The position numbers were made by a program, and so were the translations under genes. The notes under the pieces were generated by a model. It worked only from the letters and a program-made list of their open reading frames with translations. It searched no databases and was not told the origin of the DNA. From an uncultured Lachnospiraceae bacterium (GTDB taxonomy: Bacteria; Bacillota; Clostridia; Lachnospirales; Lachnospiraceae): a stretch of DNA of 49,492 nt. The stretch covers positions 1-49,492 of the forward strand of contig CADBFE010000008.1 in the NCBI GenBank assembly GCA_902793845.1, given 5' to 3'. Position 1 is the stretch's first letter, and each line of letters begins with the position of its first letter. Positions 16,916 through 25,518 of this stretch are shown here, in pieces.

Positions 16916-18468
16916 ATTCCGTTCCCCCAGTATTTATCTTCTATACCTCTGTAGCACACAGCCTCCATAATATGTTTTTTCTTGATATCCTTATCTCCGT
17001 CTATGTCTGCGATCGTCCTTGCGACCTTCAATATCCTGTGATATCCTCTGGCACTTAAGTTCATCTTTTCATAAATTTCTTCTACCAGTTTCCTTTCCTC
17101 CCTTCCAAGCAGTATAAACTCGTCCATGTCTTTGGGACTCAGCTGTGAATTAAATTCAATTCCCTTTCCTTTGTATCTCTCCTTTTGTATCTCGCACGCA
17201 TTCATCACTTTCTCCCGCATATATCCGGAGCTCATACCTTTCTTTTCCCCGGAAAGATCGTTTAACGTGATCTTGGGTGTCTCTATGCATATATCTATCC
17301 TGTCAAGGATCGGACCTGACAGTTTAGACAGATACCTCCTTATCTGCTCAGGCGTACAGGTACAGCTGTTCATATCCGGATAATTGCCGCACGGACACGG
17401 ATTGATCGCCGCCACCAGCATAAACTCAGCCGGAAATTCATAGCTTCCGTATGTTCTTGAGACAATTACCTTTTTGTCCTCCATGGGCTGGCGGAGTATC
17501 TCGAGGCTGGCCGATGAGAAATGTACGGCCTCATCCAGAAAGAGTATGCCCTTATGGGCCCTTGATATCATCCCGGGCCCCGGTATCCGTCCGCCTCCCG
17601 ACATAGCCGCATCCGATATGGTATGGTGAGGACTCATAAACGGCCGTTTTAGCACCATGGATTTACTTTCATCCAGGAGTCCGCATACGCTGTATATCTT
17701 TGAGACCTCCATACTCTCATCTATGGAAAGCGGCGGCAGTATCCCCGGCATCCGTTTTGCAGCCATAGTCTTCCCTGCTCCCGGTGGTCCTATCATGAGT
17801 ACATTATGAAATCCTGCCGCAGCTATCATGAGCGCCCTCTTTAGACTCTCCTGGCCACAGAGGTCTATATAATCTTCATCCGCTTTTGACTGTTCTTCAT
17901 TAAAAAGATTTTTTATATCAACCGTGACTGGAGGTATGATGATATCCTGCATAGCAGGATCTGCACCAAGGTATTCAATGAGTTCTTTTATATTTGAGAC
18001 GCCGGTGATCTTTACGCCTTCCACTACTGCTCCTTCCCTTGCATTTCCTTTAGGTATGATCATGTGCTTTATACCCTGGCGTTTTGCCTCCAGTGCCATC
18101 GGGAGTATTCCGTGTATGCGTTTTATCTCTCCGTCTAAAGAGAGTTCTCCTGCAAAGAGTATCCCCCTGGTATTTTCCTCAGGTATCATCTTCATTGAAG
18201 CCAGCAGCGCCACAGCTATGGGGATGTCATACGCCGTTCCTTCTTTCCTGATATTGGCAGGTGATATGTTTATTGTGATCCTCGCCGGCGGCAATGATAT
18301 GCCACAATTTTTAAGGGCAACCCTCACCCTCTCTTTAGCTTCTTTTACCTCCGTACCGAGGAGTCCTATCATATCCATACATGGCAGACCGCTTGATACA
18401 TCCGCCTCCACATTTATTATTTTGCATTCGAGTCCCTGTATGGTCCCCGATAAGATATTAGTAACCAT
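16912..18468 (-). CDS. comM: YifB/ComM-family Mg-chelatase-like AAA+ ATPase
   Basis: The 518-residue protein has the ComM layout. An N-terminal Lon-protease-like ATP-independent domain (about residues 1-170) includes GLPCMDMIGLLGTEVKEAKERV. It is followed by an Mg-chelatase-type AAA+ domain with Walker A GPPGAGKT (near 228), Walker B GILFLDE, the sensor segment AAINPCPCGNYPD with zinc-like cysteines, and a C-terminal helical domain with LSARGYHRILKVARTIADI. In Vibrio, ComM is a helicase that promotes branch migration during transformation. The ATG follows GGAGGAATAATTA. Its stop overlaps the dprA start. A terminator-like hairpin lies just upstream. Assignment to the family is confident; the DNA role is by homology. 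Confidence 0.94.
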   Translation of the reverse strand: MVTNILSGTIQGLECKIINVEADVSSGLPCMDMIGLLGTEVKEAKERVRVALKNCGISLPPARITINISPANIRKEGTAYDIPIAVALLASMKMIPEENTRGILFAGELSLDGEIKRIHGILPMALEAKRQGIKHMIIPKGNAREGAVVEGVKITGVSNIKELIEYLGADPAMQDIIIPPVTVDIKNLFNEEQSKADEDYIDLCGQESLKRALMIAAAGFHNVLMIGPPGAGKTMAAKRMPGILPPLSIDESMEVSKIYSVCGLLDESKSMVLKRPFMSPHHTISDAAMSGGGRIPGPGMISRAHKGILFLDEAVHFSSASLEILRQPMEDKKVIVSRTYGSYEFPAEFMLVAAINPCPCGNYPDMNSCTCTPEQIRRYLSKLSGPILDRIDICIETPKITLNDLSGEKKGMSSGYMREKVMNACEIQKERYKGKGIEFNSQLSPKDMDEFILLGREERKLVEEIYEKMNLSARGYHRILKVARTIADIDGDKDIKKKHIMEAVCYRGIEDKYWGNGI

Positions 18469-18495
18469 TAATTATTCCTCCTGTTTTTTCCACGC

Positions 18496-18520
18496 AAAAA
18501 ACGCCTGTTAAGTAACAGAC
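18496..18520 (-). terminator. Terminator-like hairpin in front of comM
   Basis: On the minus strand GTCTGTT, a short loop and AACAGGC form a stem with one mismatch, followed by GTTTTTTG, about 25 bases upstream of the comM ribosome site. It could terminate readthrough from pilT or act as an attenuator. The stem is short, so confidence is low. Confidence 0.4.
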
Positions 18521-18603
18521 TGATAAACACAAAACATCAGGAAATAACGGGATACTCCGTCCTTGAATAAATGATTAAAAACGATAAATGATAAATATAT
18601 TAA

Positions 18604-18633
18604 TGTCCTGCCAAATTTTAAATTGGCAGGACA
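18604..18633 (-). terminator. Hairpin after pilT, probable terminator
   Basis: TGTCCTGCCAA and TTGGCAGGACA form a perfect 11-bp stem with an eight-base loop, 16 bases after the pilT stop. The tail is ATTAATATATTT rather than a pure T run, so it may terminate only partly or protect the 3' end. Confidence 0.65.
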
Positions 18634-18648
18634 CCGATAAACATAAAA

Positions 18649-19710
18649 TTACTTAAGCTTTGCAATCATACCGTCGGGATCAACAGCATACTGGATTGCC
18701 ATCTCCTTGGAGATCTTGCCTTCCTGGTAGAGAGCCATGATAGCCTCGTCCATAGCGATGTTACCGATCTTTCTGGTAGTCTGCATAACTGAGAGGAGCT
18801 GATGTGACTTACCTTCACGGATAAGGTTTCGTACAGCCGAGTTGGAAATCATAACCTCGAATGCTGCCGCACGTCCTCTGCCATCAACAGTAGGAATCAG
18901 CTGCTGGGATATAACCGCCTCAAGAACGTTAGCAAGCTGTACTCTAATCTGCTGCTGCTGATGAGGAGGGAATACGTCGATGATTCGGTCTACGGTAGAT
19001 GCAGCACCGATTGTATGCAGTGTTGAAAGGACAAGGTGACCTGTCTCGGCTGCAGTTACGGCAACGGAGATTGTCTCGAAGTCTCGCATCTCTCCTACGA
19101 GGATAACATCGGGATCTTCTCGGAGTGCTGCACGAAGCGCGTTTGCATAGCTCATTGAGTCAAATCCGATCTCACGCTGGTTAACCATTGACATTTTGTG
19201 AAGATGCAGGTACTCAATAGGATCCTCAAGCGTGATGATATGTGCATCTCTGTGCTCATTAACCTGGTTAATGATAGATGCAAGTGATGTAGACTTACCT
19301 GAACCTGTAGGTCCTGTAACGAGGATAAGACCACGCTTTCTTGTATAAAGATCAACGAATGCAGGCGGGAGTCCCAACTGCTCCGGTGAAGGTACTACTG
19401 TATTAACCGATCTGAGCGCCATGGCTACAGAACCACGCTGACGGAATGCATTTACTCGGTAACGTCCGATACCGTCTACCGCAAAGGACATATCAAGCTC
19501 ACCCTTGCTGTTGAAAATCTCTCGCTGATGGTCTGTTGTGATTGAAAGAAGCATCTCAAGTGTATCATCTGCAGTAAGCACAGGGAAATTCTCCATACTT
19601 ACAAGGTGACCGTTTACTCGCATCTTAGGCGGCAGAGCAACCGTAAGGTGAATATCAGATGCCTTGGACTGAAGGGCTGTATAAAGCACTTCATTAATAT
19701 TTACTGCCAT
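18649..19710 (-). CDS. pilT: Type IV pilus retraction ATPase
   Basis: PilT is the hexameric ATPase that depolymerises the pilus, driving twitching and DNA pull-in. The 353-residue length is typical. It has an N-terminal PAS-like domain (to about residue 100), GPTGSGKST near residue 135, the Asp box TLEDPIEYLH, Walker B DPDVILVGEMRD, the His box HLVLSTLHTIGAAST and the C-terminal PilT signature AIRNLIRE-like AVRNLIREGK. It lacks the zinc cysteines of PilB, so it is not a second assembly ATPase. The ATG follows AGAGAGG. It has its own promoter and is separated from comM by a hairpin, so expression may be independent. Confidence 0.96.
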   Translation of the reverse strand: MAVNINEVLYTALQSKASDIHLTVALPPKMRVNGHLVSMENFPVLTADDTLEMLLSITTDHQREIFNSKGELDMSFAVDGIGRYRVNAFRQRGSVAMALRSVNTVVPSPEQLGLPPAFVDLYTRKRGLILVTGPTGSGKSTSLASIINQVNEHRDAHIITLEDPIEYLHLHKMSMVNQREIGFDSMSYANALRAALREDPDVILVGEMRDFETISVAVTAAETGHLVLSTLHTIGAASTVDRIIDVFPPHQQQQIRVQLANVLEAVISQQLIPTVDGRGRAAAFEVMISNSAVRNLIREGKSHQLLSVMQTTRKIGNIAMDEAIMALYQEGKISKEMAIQYAVDPDGMIAKLK

Positions 19711-19773
19711 GTTTCTACCTCTCTTTTATTTTTTATGAGTCGTAACCCACATTTCTCCCATAAACAACAATTT

Positions 19774-19803
19774 ATTTTACCAAATGAAATATATATGTGT
19801 AAA
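19774..19803 (-). promoter_or_regulatory. Promoter of pilT
   Basis: TTTACA (19798-19803), an 18-bp spacer and TAAAAT (19774-19779) are found on the minus strand about 65 bases before the pilT ATG. The -35 matches that of the pilin promoter. Confidence 0.6.
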
Positions 19804-19819
19804 GTATTTTTGTGTATTA

Positions 19820-20488
19820 TTACAAATAATTATTCACAAAATCCACACTGTCTGTTTTTACAGAAATACCTCTGCCGTATGTCTCCGATACATGCTGGGG
19901 AAACGAATTGTTAATCCTGTAAAATGACGATTTATAATTATACACACAGAGCTTGTCAAACGGAAATCTGATGACAGACGGATATTTCATATCCACTCCA
20001 AACTCCAGTATCAGCAGTTTTTTATTTACGGTCGTCTGCAGGAATTTCTTGTATTTATCAAATTCATCAATATATCCCTCCTCCATATACTCTTCGGCGA
20101 GAATATTGTTGTATACAAGTTTCTCTCCACATACGGGGCATACCATATTCGCTGTATCCTTTACCTCATCGGGAGTCATCAGATGGCTTTTGCACTGAAG
20201 GAGCCTTTTTGTACCGCAGGGCGCCACTATCTTTTCATCCTCCCCGTTAAATACATCATATATCACATCGTCGTATGCGAGAGTGATGATATAATGCTTC
20301 TTATCGCCTATCAAAGCACGGATCTTTTCATATCCCCTGACGGCCTCTGCCTTCGGGATTCCGTCGCTTTCGGTTATCTCCGGCGTCTCATCGCTGTACC
20401 ATTCCCTGCCAAATCCGACCAGTATGAAATCTGCGTCCTCTGATGCTTTTTTTATGTCTTCTGCTGTCTTTTGTAAATCGCTATTCAT
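19820..20488 (-). CDS. Degenerate SIR2-like (sirtuin-fold) protein
   Basis: The 222-residue protein aligns by eye with the Firmicute SIR2 family. The zinc-type CPVCGEKLVYN segment and the late KLLILEFGVDMKYPSVIRFPF segment correspond to the family's LLELGVGFNTP-like region. The parts needed for chemistry are altered. The NAD-binding GAGxS motif is replaced by ADFILVGFGREWYSDE. The TNVDHQF segment is replaced by TLAYDDVIYD. The catalytic His region (QGDY-like) is replaced by APCGTKRLLQC. It is therefore probably not an active deacetylase and may be a binding or scaffold protein. It lies upstream of pilT and after cheV. A more remote Rossmann-fold protein is possible. The family call is moderate; loss of motifs is seen directly. 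Confidence 0.7.
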   Translation of the reverse strand: MNSDLQKTAEDIKKASEDADFILVGFGREWYSDETPEITESDGIPKAEAVRGYEKIRALIGDKKHYIITLAYDDVIYDVFNGEDEKIVAPCGTKRLLQCKSHLMTPDEVKDTANMVCPVCGEKLVYNNILAEEYMEEGYIDEFDKYKKFLQTTVNKKLLILEFGVDMKYPSVIRFPFDKLCVYNYKSSFYRINNSFPQHVSETYGRGISVKTDSVDFVNNYL

Positions 20489-20531
20489 CGTCCAACAACT
20501 GCTCTTTTTATTCCAATCTATTCTTACGCAT

Positions 20532-20558
20532 AAAATGAGCCGGCCATCAGCCGGCTCA
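20532..20558 (-). terminator. Terminator after cheV
   Basis: GAGCCGGC and GCCGGCTC form an eight-bp GC-rich stem with a five-base loop; ATTTTATG follows on the minus strand. It lies about 20 bases after the cheV stop. The T run is short. Confidence 0.65.
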
Positions 20559-20578
20559 GAAATATATCATCGTTAAAA

Positions 20579-21478
20579 TTATACTCTGCCAAGTAATCTG
20601 TCAAGTTCTGATACAAGGTTTCCGATCTCAGGTTTTGAGAGCTGAGCATCTGCGCCGAGCTGCTCACCCTTTCTCCTCATCTCATCATTGATAAGTGATG
20701 AGAAGATAAGTACGGGGATAGTCTTTAAATCCTTATCATCCTTGATGAGTTTTGTCAGCCTGTGTCCGTCCATAAGAGGCATCTCAATATCGGTGATGAC
20801 TGCATGAATCTTGTCACCGATGGTACCTTCCTCATGACATTTCTCGATATAATCCCAGGCCTGCTGGCCGTTCTCTGTATGGGTGACGCTTGTATATCCC
20901 GCTTTCATGAGGGAATCAACGATCAGCTTGTTAAGCAGCGGTGAATCCTCTGCAATGAGAATAGGCTCATCGCACCTCTCCCTGACTCCGAGTTCTTCAA
21001 TAGCCTCAACCTTAAGGCCTGTCTCGGGACTGATATCAGTCACGATTTTCTCAAAATCGAGGATGATGATAAGCTTTCCGTTTAACTTAACAATACCTGT
21101 AGCCACGCCGTCCTCTGCTGTGTTTATCGTCGCATCGGGCTTGATGATATCTCTCCATGAGAATCTGTGGATACCTACCACAGCCTCTACATGAAAAGCT
21201 ATATCCAGGTGGTTAAAGTTTGTTATGATAAAAAGTCCCCCTGCCTCAGACTCTCCTCTCTGGAGACAGTTGCGCAGGTCGATAGCGGTGATCATCACAT
21301 CACGGGGCATAAATATACCCTCTATTGATGGATGAGCATTGGGTACCGGAGTAACAGCCTGATAAGGGATGATCTCCCTGATCTTTGCAACGTTGATACC
21401 GTACGAATTGCCACCTAAGGTAAACTCAAGTATCTCAAGCTCATTGGTACCGTTTTCAAGTAAGATTTTTGAATCCAT
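20579..21478 (-). CDS. cheV: CheV-type chemotaxis coupling protein
   Basis: The 299-residue protein has a CheW-like domain (about 10-155) followed by a receiver domain (about 170-299), the CheV arrangement. CheW features include EILEFTLGGNSYGINVAKIREII and GIFMPRDVMITAIDL. The receiver has the acidic pair in LIAEDSPLLN, the phospho-acceptor Asp near 231 in AVITDIEMPLMDG, and the conserved Lys in LSKPE. CheV couples receptors to the CheA kinase and tunes adaptation. No cheA, cheY or receptor gene is in the window. It could serve flagellar chemotaxis elsewhere or the pilus genes next door. It has a good promoter and terminator, so it is probably monocistronic. Confidence 0.93.
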   Translation of the reverse strand: MDSKILLENGTNELEILEFTLGGNSYGINVAKIREIIPYQAVTPVPNAHPSIEGIFMPRDVMITAIDLRNCLQRGESEAGGLFIITNFNHLDIAFHVEAVVGIHRFSWRDIIKPDATINTAEDGVATGIVKLNGKLIIILDFEKIVTDISPETGLKVEAIEELGVRERCDEPILIAEDSPLLNKLIVDSLMKAGYTSVTHTENGQQAWDYIEKCHEEGTIGDKIHAVITDIEMPLMDGHRLTKLIKDDKDLKTIPVLIFSSLINDEMRRKGEQLGADAQLSKPEIGNLVSELDRLLGRV

Positions 21479-21529
21479 GTCACACCTCTTTTATTTTATA
21501 CTTTTAAAAAACAGGAACTCACTTTTTGT

Positions 21530-21559
21530 ATTATAGCACAATTTTTTTGTAAATGTCAG
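21530..21559 (-). promoter_or_regulatory. Promoter of cheV
   Basis: CTGACA (21554-21559), an 18-bp spacer and a perfect TATAAT (21530-21535) lie about 50 bases before the cheV start on the minus strand. Confidence 0.7.
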
Positions 21560-21576
21560 AGAAAATATGTGCAAAT

Positions 21577-22338
21577 TTATAGTAATGTTTTATCAGCTGT
21601 CTCGCCATTACATTTTAATTTCATCGTCACGGATGATATCGCAGCGGCGTCATCTCCCGACATCTCGATTATCACAACCGCCTGCTTTGTCTCGCCCGCT
21701 CCTATGGTATCCCGGTAATTAATGAAATCATCTGTCAGAAGTGTTGTCAGTGCCGTCTTGGAACGGCCGTCCACTTTAAATGAAATATGCTGATCTATCG
21801 ATGCGATATCAAGCATCATGTCCGATCCGCTGTTGTTAGTCATGTTAAAAGTAAAGACCACCAGTTTGTTGCCTGATGTCGCATAGCACACGCCCTGCCA
21901 GCTGTTTTCCTCTGCCGTAGCGGGATATGAGTCACATACATCAAAGTGATCATACTCAATATCAACACCGGATAATCCGAGAAACTCATCAATATCCGTG
22001 TATACAGGTGCCTGTGATTCTCCGCCTCCGGATGAGGATGAGCTCTCCGCTTCCTTTTCGGCTTCTTCCTGGGCTGCCAGCTCTTCTGCCAGTTCTTTCT
22101 GCCTTGCGACCTCCGCCTTCATGGCTGCGGTATCTTCCAGTTTCTGCTGCTGCTTTGCGATCTCTTCATCGGTTAGCATGGTGCTCTTGTAATTTTTGTC
22201 ATATTTAAGCAGGAGCATCGCGGAATATTCCACTACCTGGGCCCGCTGATCCTCTGTCATCTCCGGTATGGCATTACCGCATCCCGTAAAGACAAGCAAT
22301 GATGCAATTATGATCATTAATGCTCTAATTTTTTTCAT
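21577..22338 (-). CDS. Predicted lipoprotein with coiled coil and a DUF5067-like C-terminal domain
   Basis: A 253-residue exported lipoprotein. Residues 1-20 are a signal peptide ending in the lipobox VFTGC. A charged, Glu/Ala/Lys-rich helix follows (about 60-100), then a Ser/Gly linker and a β-rich C-terminal domain (about 115-250) with FTFNMTNNSGSDMMLD and GAGETKQAVVIIEM. That pattern resembles the immunoglobulin-like domains of clostridial surface lipoproteins (DUF5067/DUF4352 type). The ATG lies inside the end of the upstream GT2 gene (14-base overlap), so the two are translationally coupled. This suggests a link to cell-envelope glycan handling. The exact role is unknown. Confidence 0.75.
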   Translation of the reverse strand: MKKIRALMIIIASLLVFTGCGNAIPEMTEDQRAQVVEYSAMLLLKYDKNYKSTMLTDEEIAKQQQKLEDTAAMKAEVARQKELAEELAAQEEAEKEAESSSSSGGGESQAPVYTDIDEFLGLSGVDIEYDHFDVCDSYPATAEENSWQGVCYATSGNKLVVFTFNMTNNSGSDMMLDIASIDQHISFKVDGRSKTALTTLLTDDFINYRDTIGAGETKQAVVIIEMSGDDAAAISSVTMKLKCNGETADKTLL

Positions 22339-23257
22339 CTGTACCCTTTTTACCTTTAACCTCGCGTACTATGTACTGGGGAGACTGATTGAGCGATATG
22401 TATATACGCCCGATATATTCACCTATCATTCCGAGCATCACGAGATTCACTCCACTCAAAAATGTAATGGTCGCTATGATTGCACTGAATCCCAGTACTT
22501 CGTTTATGCCGGCTATCTTCATGATGATCGTCACGATACCGTATATAAAACTGCCGATAGCCATCAAACCGCCTACACCCGTTGCTATCCTTAAGGGCTT
22601 TATACTGAATGCCGTAAATCCGTTCAGCCAGAGGTTTATGAGTTTACCGAGAGTGTATCCCGACTCCCCCGTAGTCCTGGCCCTGTGATTGACCGGTACA
22701 TTTACGATCTTGTTTGTGGACCTGAGTACCAGTCCGATCACATACGGATACGGATTTGTATATTTGATCATCTCATCGACGATAAATCTCTTTACTGCAA
22801 AATAACTGGAGATAAACAAATCCTTTGGTTTGCTTAGTATGAATCTCAGCATCAGCTCGTTTAACCTGCTGCCCATATTTCTGAATGCAGAGTGCTGCTT
22901 ATGATCATATCTTGCATAAGCCACATCCACATTGTCATTTAGGGCATCTATCAGCTTGCCAGCCTCATTTGCAGGGGTCTGACCGTCATCATCAAGGCAT
23001 ACGATTATATCTCCGGATACATAATGAAAGCCTGCCATCAGAGCCGCATGCTGACCGTAATTCTGATTGAGATTTACACCTGTGATATTATCATGGCTTT
23101 TGCACAGAGATTCTATTACCGAAAACGTATTGTCGGGCGAGGAATCATTTACGAGTATTATCTCGTAATCCTTTCCCGTCATCGTTTCATCTATCTCTTT
23201 TACTACATTTTCAATTGTTTTTTCTGACCTGTAACAGGGTATGACAAAGCTTACCAT
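22325..23257 (-). CDS. Membrane-anchored GT2 glycosyltransferase, polyprenyl-phosphate type (CsbB/GtrB-like)
   Basis: The 310-residue protein has a GT-A catalytic domain (about 1-220) with VSFVIPCYRSEKTIE, LVNDSSPDNTF, the metal-binding CLDDDGQTP and an RTTGESGYTLGKL acceptor segment. Two membrane helices (about 230-255 and 265-290) follow. This DPM1/GtrB-like layout is that of enzymes that put a sugar on undecaprenyl phosphate at the inner face. In Bacillus, the matching CsbB supplies YfhO. Here the YfhO genes are 11 kb away, so pairing is an inference. The NDP-sugar is unknown; an amino-sugar lipid carrier such as in the ArnC/PmrF group is also possible. It is coupled to the downstream lipoprotein. 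Confidence 0.85.
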   Translation of the reverse strand: MVSFVIPCYRSEKTIENVVKEIDETMTGKDYEIILVNDSSPDNTFSVIESLCKSHDNITGVNLNQNYGQHAALMAGFHYVSGDIIVCLDDDGQTPANEAGKLIDALNDNVDVAYARYDHKQHSAFRNMGSRLNELMLRFILSKPKDLFISSYFAVKRFIVDEMIKYTNPYPYVIGLVLRSTNKIVNVPVNHRARTTGESGYTLGKLINLWLNGFTAFSIKPLRIATGVGGLMAIGSFIYGIVTIIMKIAGINEVLGFSAIIATITFLSGVNLVMLGMIGEYIGRIYISLNQSPQYIVREVKGKKGTDEKN

Positions 23258-23325
23258 TCGTTAACCTGTCTCCAATAAAATAATCACAGTATATTTTATC
23301 AGATTTACCCCTTTTTATAAACAAT

Positions 23326-24837
23326 TTATTTTTCGGAAAGGACAAAATAAAATCTGACTCCGTCCTCCTCATTTACTACTCCGTAGTCGCCTCCGTGGGC
23401 CTCCATAACTGCCTTTACAATAGAGAGTCCGATGCCGCTTCCTCCGTATTCTCTCGTATGGGCCTTGTCAACTTTGTAAAACTTATCCCATATACGTCCG
23501 ATGGAATCATCCGGTATGTTTTTACCTGTATTAAATACCGATACCTTTACCCTGTAATCATCCATCCGCTCCATGGAGACTCTGATCAGCTTTCTGTCAT
23601 CCACATGGTTCACCGCATTGTTAAAGTAATTTCTGAATACTTCCTCGATCTGGTATTCATCCGCCCACACATATACATCCTCAAGGATATCAGACTCGAC
23701 GTTTATACCCTTTGGTGCCGCGATCATCTCACCGCTTGATGATAAACAGTTCTTCACAAGGTCAGTCAGGGAGAATCTCACAAAGTCCGGCGTATTGTTT
23801 CCAAACTCCAGGGAATTAAGCTGCATCAGCTGTTTTACCATATGATTCATCTTTTTTGCTTCATCCATGATGACATCACAGTAAAACTCCCTGCTCTCCT
23901 CATCCTCGCATGCCATGTCCTTAAGACCTTCCGCATATCCTGATATCAGGGCTATAGGCGTCTTTAATTCATGGGATACGTTGGCGAGAAATTCCTTTCT
24001 CATATCATCCAGTTTTGTCTTTTCCTCCACATCAGCCTTCAGTTTTGCATTGGCAGACTTTAGCTGGCCGATGGTAGCCTCCAGGGTATCCGACATCTGA
24101 TTAAAGTTCTCTCCGAGGATATCTACTTCATTATGGTGATGCCCCTCGTATCTGGCTGTAAAATCGAGTTCTTTCATACGCTTTGATATGCCCGTCAGTT
24201 CCATAATGGGAGCCGTGATTCTCTGTGTGACAAAATATATTAAGGCAAATGATAAAAAGAGTCCCAGGATACCTATATAGACCAGGAAACGTCTGAACTG
24301 CATGGCACTCTCCCTAATACCCTCCGTGGCGCACCTGACCATAAAGAAATCCCCGTTATCAAGGGTTCCGTACATGGTGATATAGTCTGTCTGGCCGTCA
24401 GGTTCCCGGATATTGGCCACAATATACTTATCATTTTCCTCTATGATATCCGGCTCATCGGACGTGGTTGCAATGATCAGACTGCGGAGCATCTGATTAA
24501 ACTCGTCTGGATTATTGACAGAGCTGATGACAGTATTGGAGCTTGCGTCAGTGATTATAAAACTGATATTGTATGTAAAGCATATATGTCCCATATCATT
24601 TTCAAAGTCCTCTATATCGGACTCTTCCATATCATCGAGATTATATGCATTCAGGGTCTCATATGCTTCAAGGAGATGCTTTTTTGTGATTGAAGTATAA
24701 TATCTCTCAAGGAAAAAGAAATTTAGACACCAGTTAAACAAAACGGTGCATGCCATAATAAGCACGCACCGCAATATTATCTGACTCTTTATTGTCCTGC
24801 TGCGGCAATCCTTTATATTTTTACCTTTTGCTGTCAT
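23326..24837 (-). CDS. Sensor histidine kinase with HAMP domain
   Basis: The 503-residue membrane kinase has a first helix near residues 25-50, an extracytoplasmic sensor of ~130 residues, a second helix near 185-205 and a HAMP linker. The HisKA domain has VSHELKTPIALISGYAEG (His near 291). The ATPase domain has NYFNNAVNHV (N box), GKNIPDDSIGRIWDKFYKVD and GGSGIGLSIVKAV (G box). The sensor has no recognised ligand motif. It follows the response regulator by six bases, so they form a two-component pair. The pair resembles VanS/PhoR-type envelope sensors, and the next gene downstream is a cell-surface GT2, but no target can be named. Confidence 0.92.
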   Translation of the reverse strand: MTAKGKNIKDCRSRTIKSQIILRCVLIMACTVLFNWCLNFFFLERYYTSITKKHLLEAYETLNAYNLDDMEESDIEDFENDMGHICFTYNISFIITDASSNTVISSVNNPDEFNQMLRSLIIATTSDEPDIIEENDKYIVANIREPDGQTDYITMYGTLDNGDFFMVRCATEGIRESAMQFRRFLVYIGILGLFLSFALIYFVTQRITAPIMELTGISKRMKELDFTARYEGHHHNEVDILGENFNQMSDTLEATIGQLKSANAKLKADVEEKTKLDDMRKEFLANVSHELKTPIALISGYAEGLKDMACEDEESREFYCDVIMDEAKKMNHMVKQLMQLNSLEFGNNTPDFVRFSLTDLVKNCLSSSGEMIAAPKGINVESDILEDVYVWADEYQIEEVFRNYFNNAVNHVDDRKLIRVSMERMDDYRVKVSVFNTGKNIPDDSIGRIWDKFYKVDKAHTREYGGSGIGLSIVKAVMEAHGGDYGVVNEEDGVRFYFVLSEK

Positions 24838-24843
24838 ATCCCG

Positions 24844-25518
24844 TTACCTGTTATCAGGAGAAAATTTATATCCAAGGCCCCAGATGGTTGCTATCAGATT
24901 GCCCTTTTCTCCAAGCTTTGACCTTAATTTCTTTACATGCGTATCAATGGTTCTCGCATCTCCAAAGTAATCATAGTTCCAGACATTATTGAGAATCTTT
25001 TCTCTCGACAAAGCTATACCGCTGTTTTCGATAAAATATGTGAGGAGTTCAAACTCCTTATATGAAAGGTCCACCGGCTTGTCATCCACAAAGACCTGAT
25101 GGGCGCTCTTGTCTATCTTTATCCCCGCCACTTCTATCAGATCAGGCTCGCCGGTACTGCCCGTGCGACGCAGTATTGCCTCTATCCTGGCTACAAGTAT
25201 CCTGGGGCTGAATGGTTTTGATATATATTCATCCACTCCCAGCTCAAATCCCTGGAGTTCATCCTGCTCGTCACTCCTTGCAGTCAGCATTATAATAGGC
25301 ACCTTCGATGACTGACGTATCTCCCTGCACACTTCCCATCCGTCCATCTCAGGCATCATTACATCGAGGACTATGAGGGCTATATCCCTGTCATTATAAA
25401 ATTTATCTACTGCCTCAACGCCGTTTGATGCTTCTATTACTTCATAGTTTTCCTTTACAAGAAAATCCCTGACAAGCTTTCGCATCCTGCTCTCATCATC
25501 GACAACAAGTATCTTCAT
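24844..25518 (-). CDS. OmpR-family response regulator
   Basis: The 224-residue regulator has a receiver domain (1-120) with the acidic pair DDESRMRK, the phospho-acceptor Asp in IVLDVMMPEMDGW (near 53) and the conserved Lys in YISKPFSP. It is joined to an OmpR-type winged-helix domain (about 128-222) with LTYFIENSGIALSREKIL and ARTIDTHVKKLRSKLGEK. It is first in the operon, six bases ahead of its kinase. The ATG follows AAAGGACC. Length and motifs are standard. The regulated genes cannot be read from the sequence. Confidence 0.95.
   Translation of the reverse strand: MKILVVDDESRMRKLVRDFLVKENYEVIEASNGVEAVDKFYNDRDIALIVLDVMMPEMDGWEVCREIRQSSKVPIIMLTARSDEQDELQGFELGVDEYISKPFSPRILVARIEAILRRTGSTGEPDLIEVAGIKIDKSAHQVFVDDKPVDLSYKEFELLTYFIENSGIALSREKILNNVWNYDYFGDARTIDTHVKKLRSKLGEKGNLIATIWGLGYKFSPDNR

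Noticed and set aside
17924-18511. A 195-codon plus-strand frame across comM
   Set aside because: It is the reverse frame of a well-supported ComM protein and has no family features.
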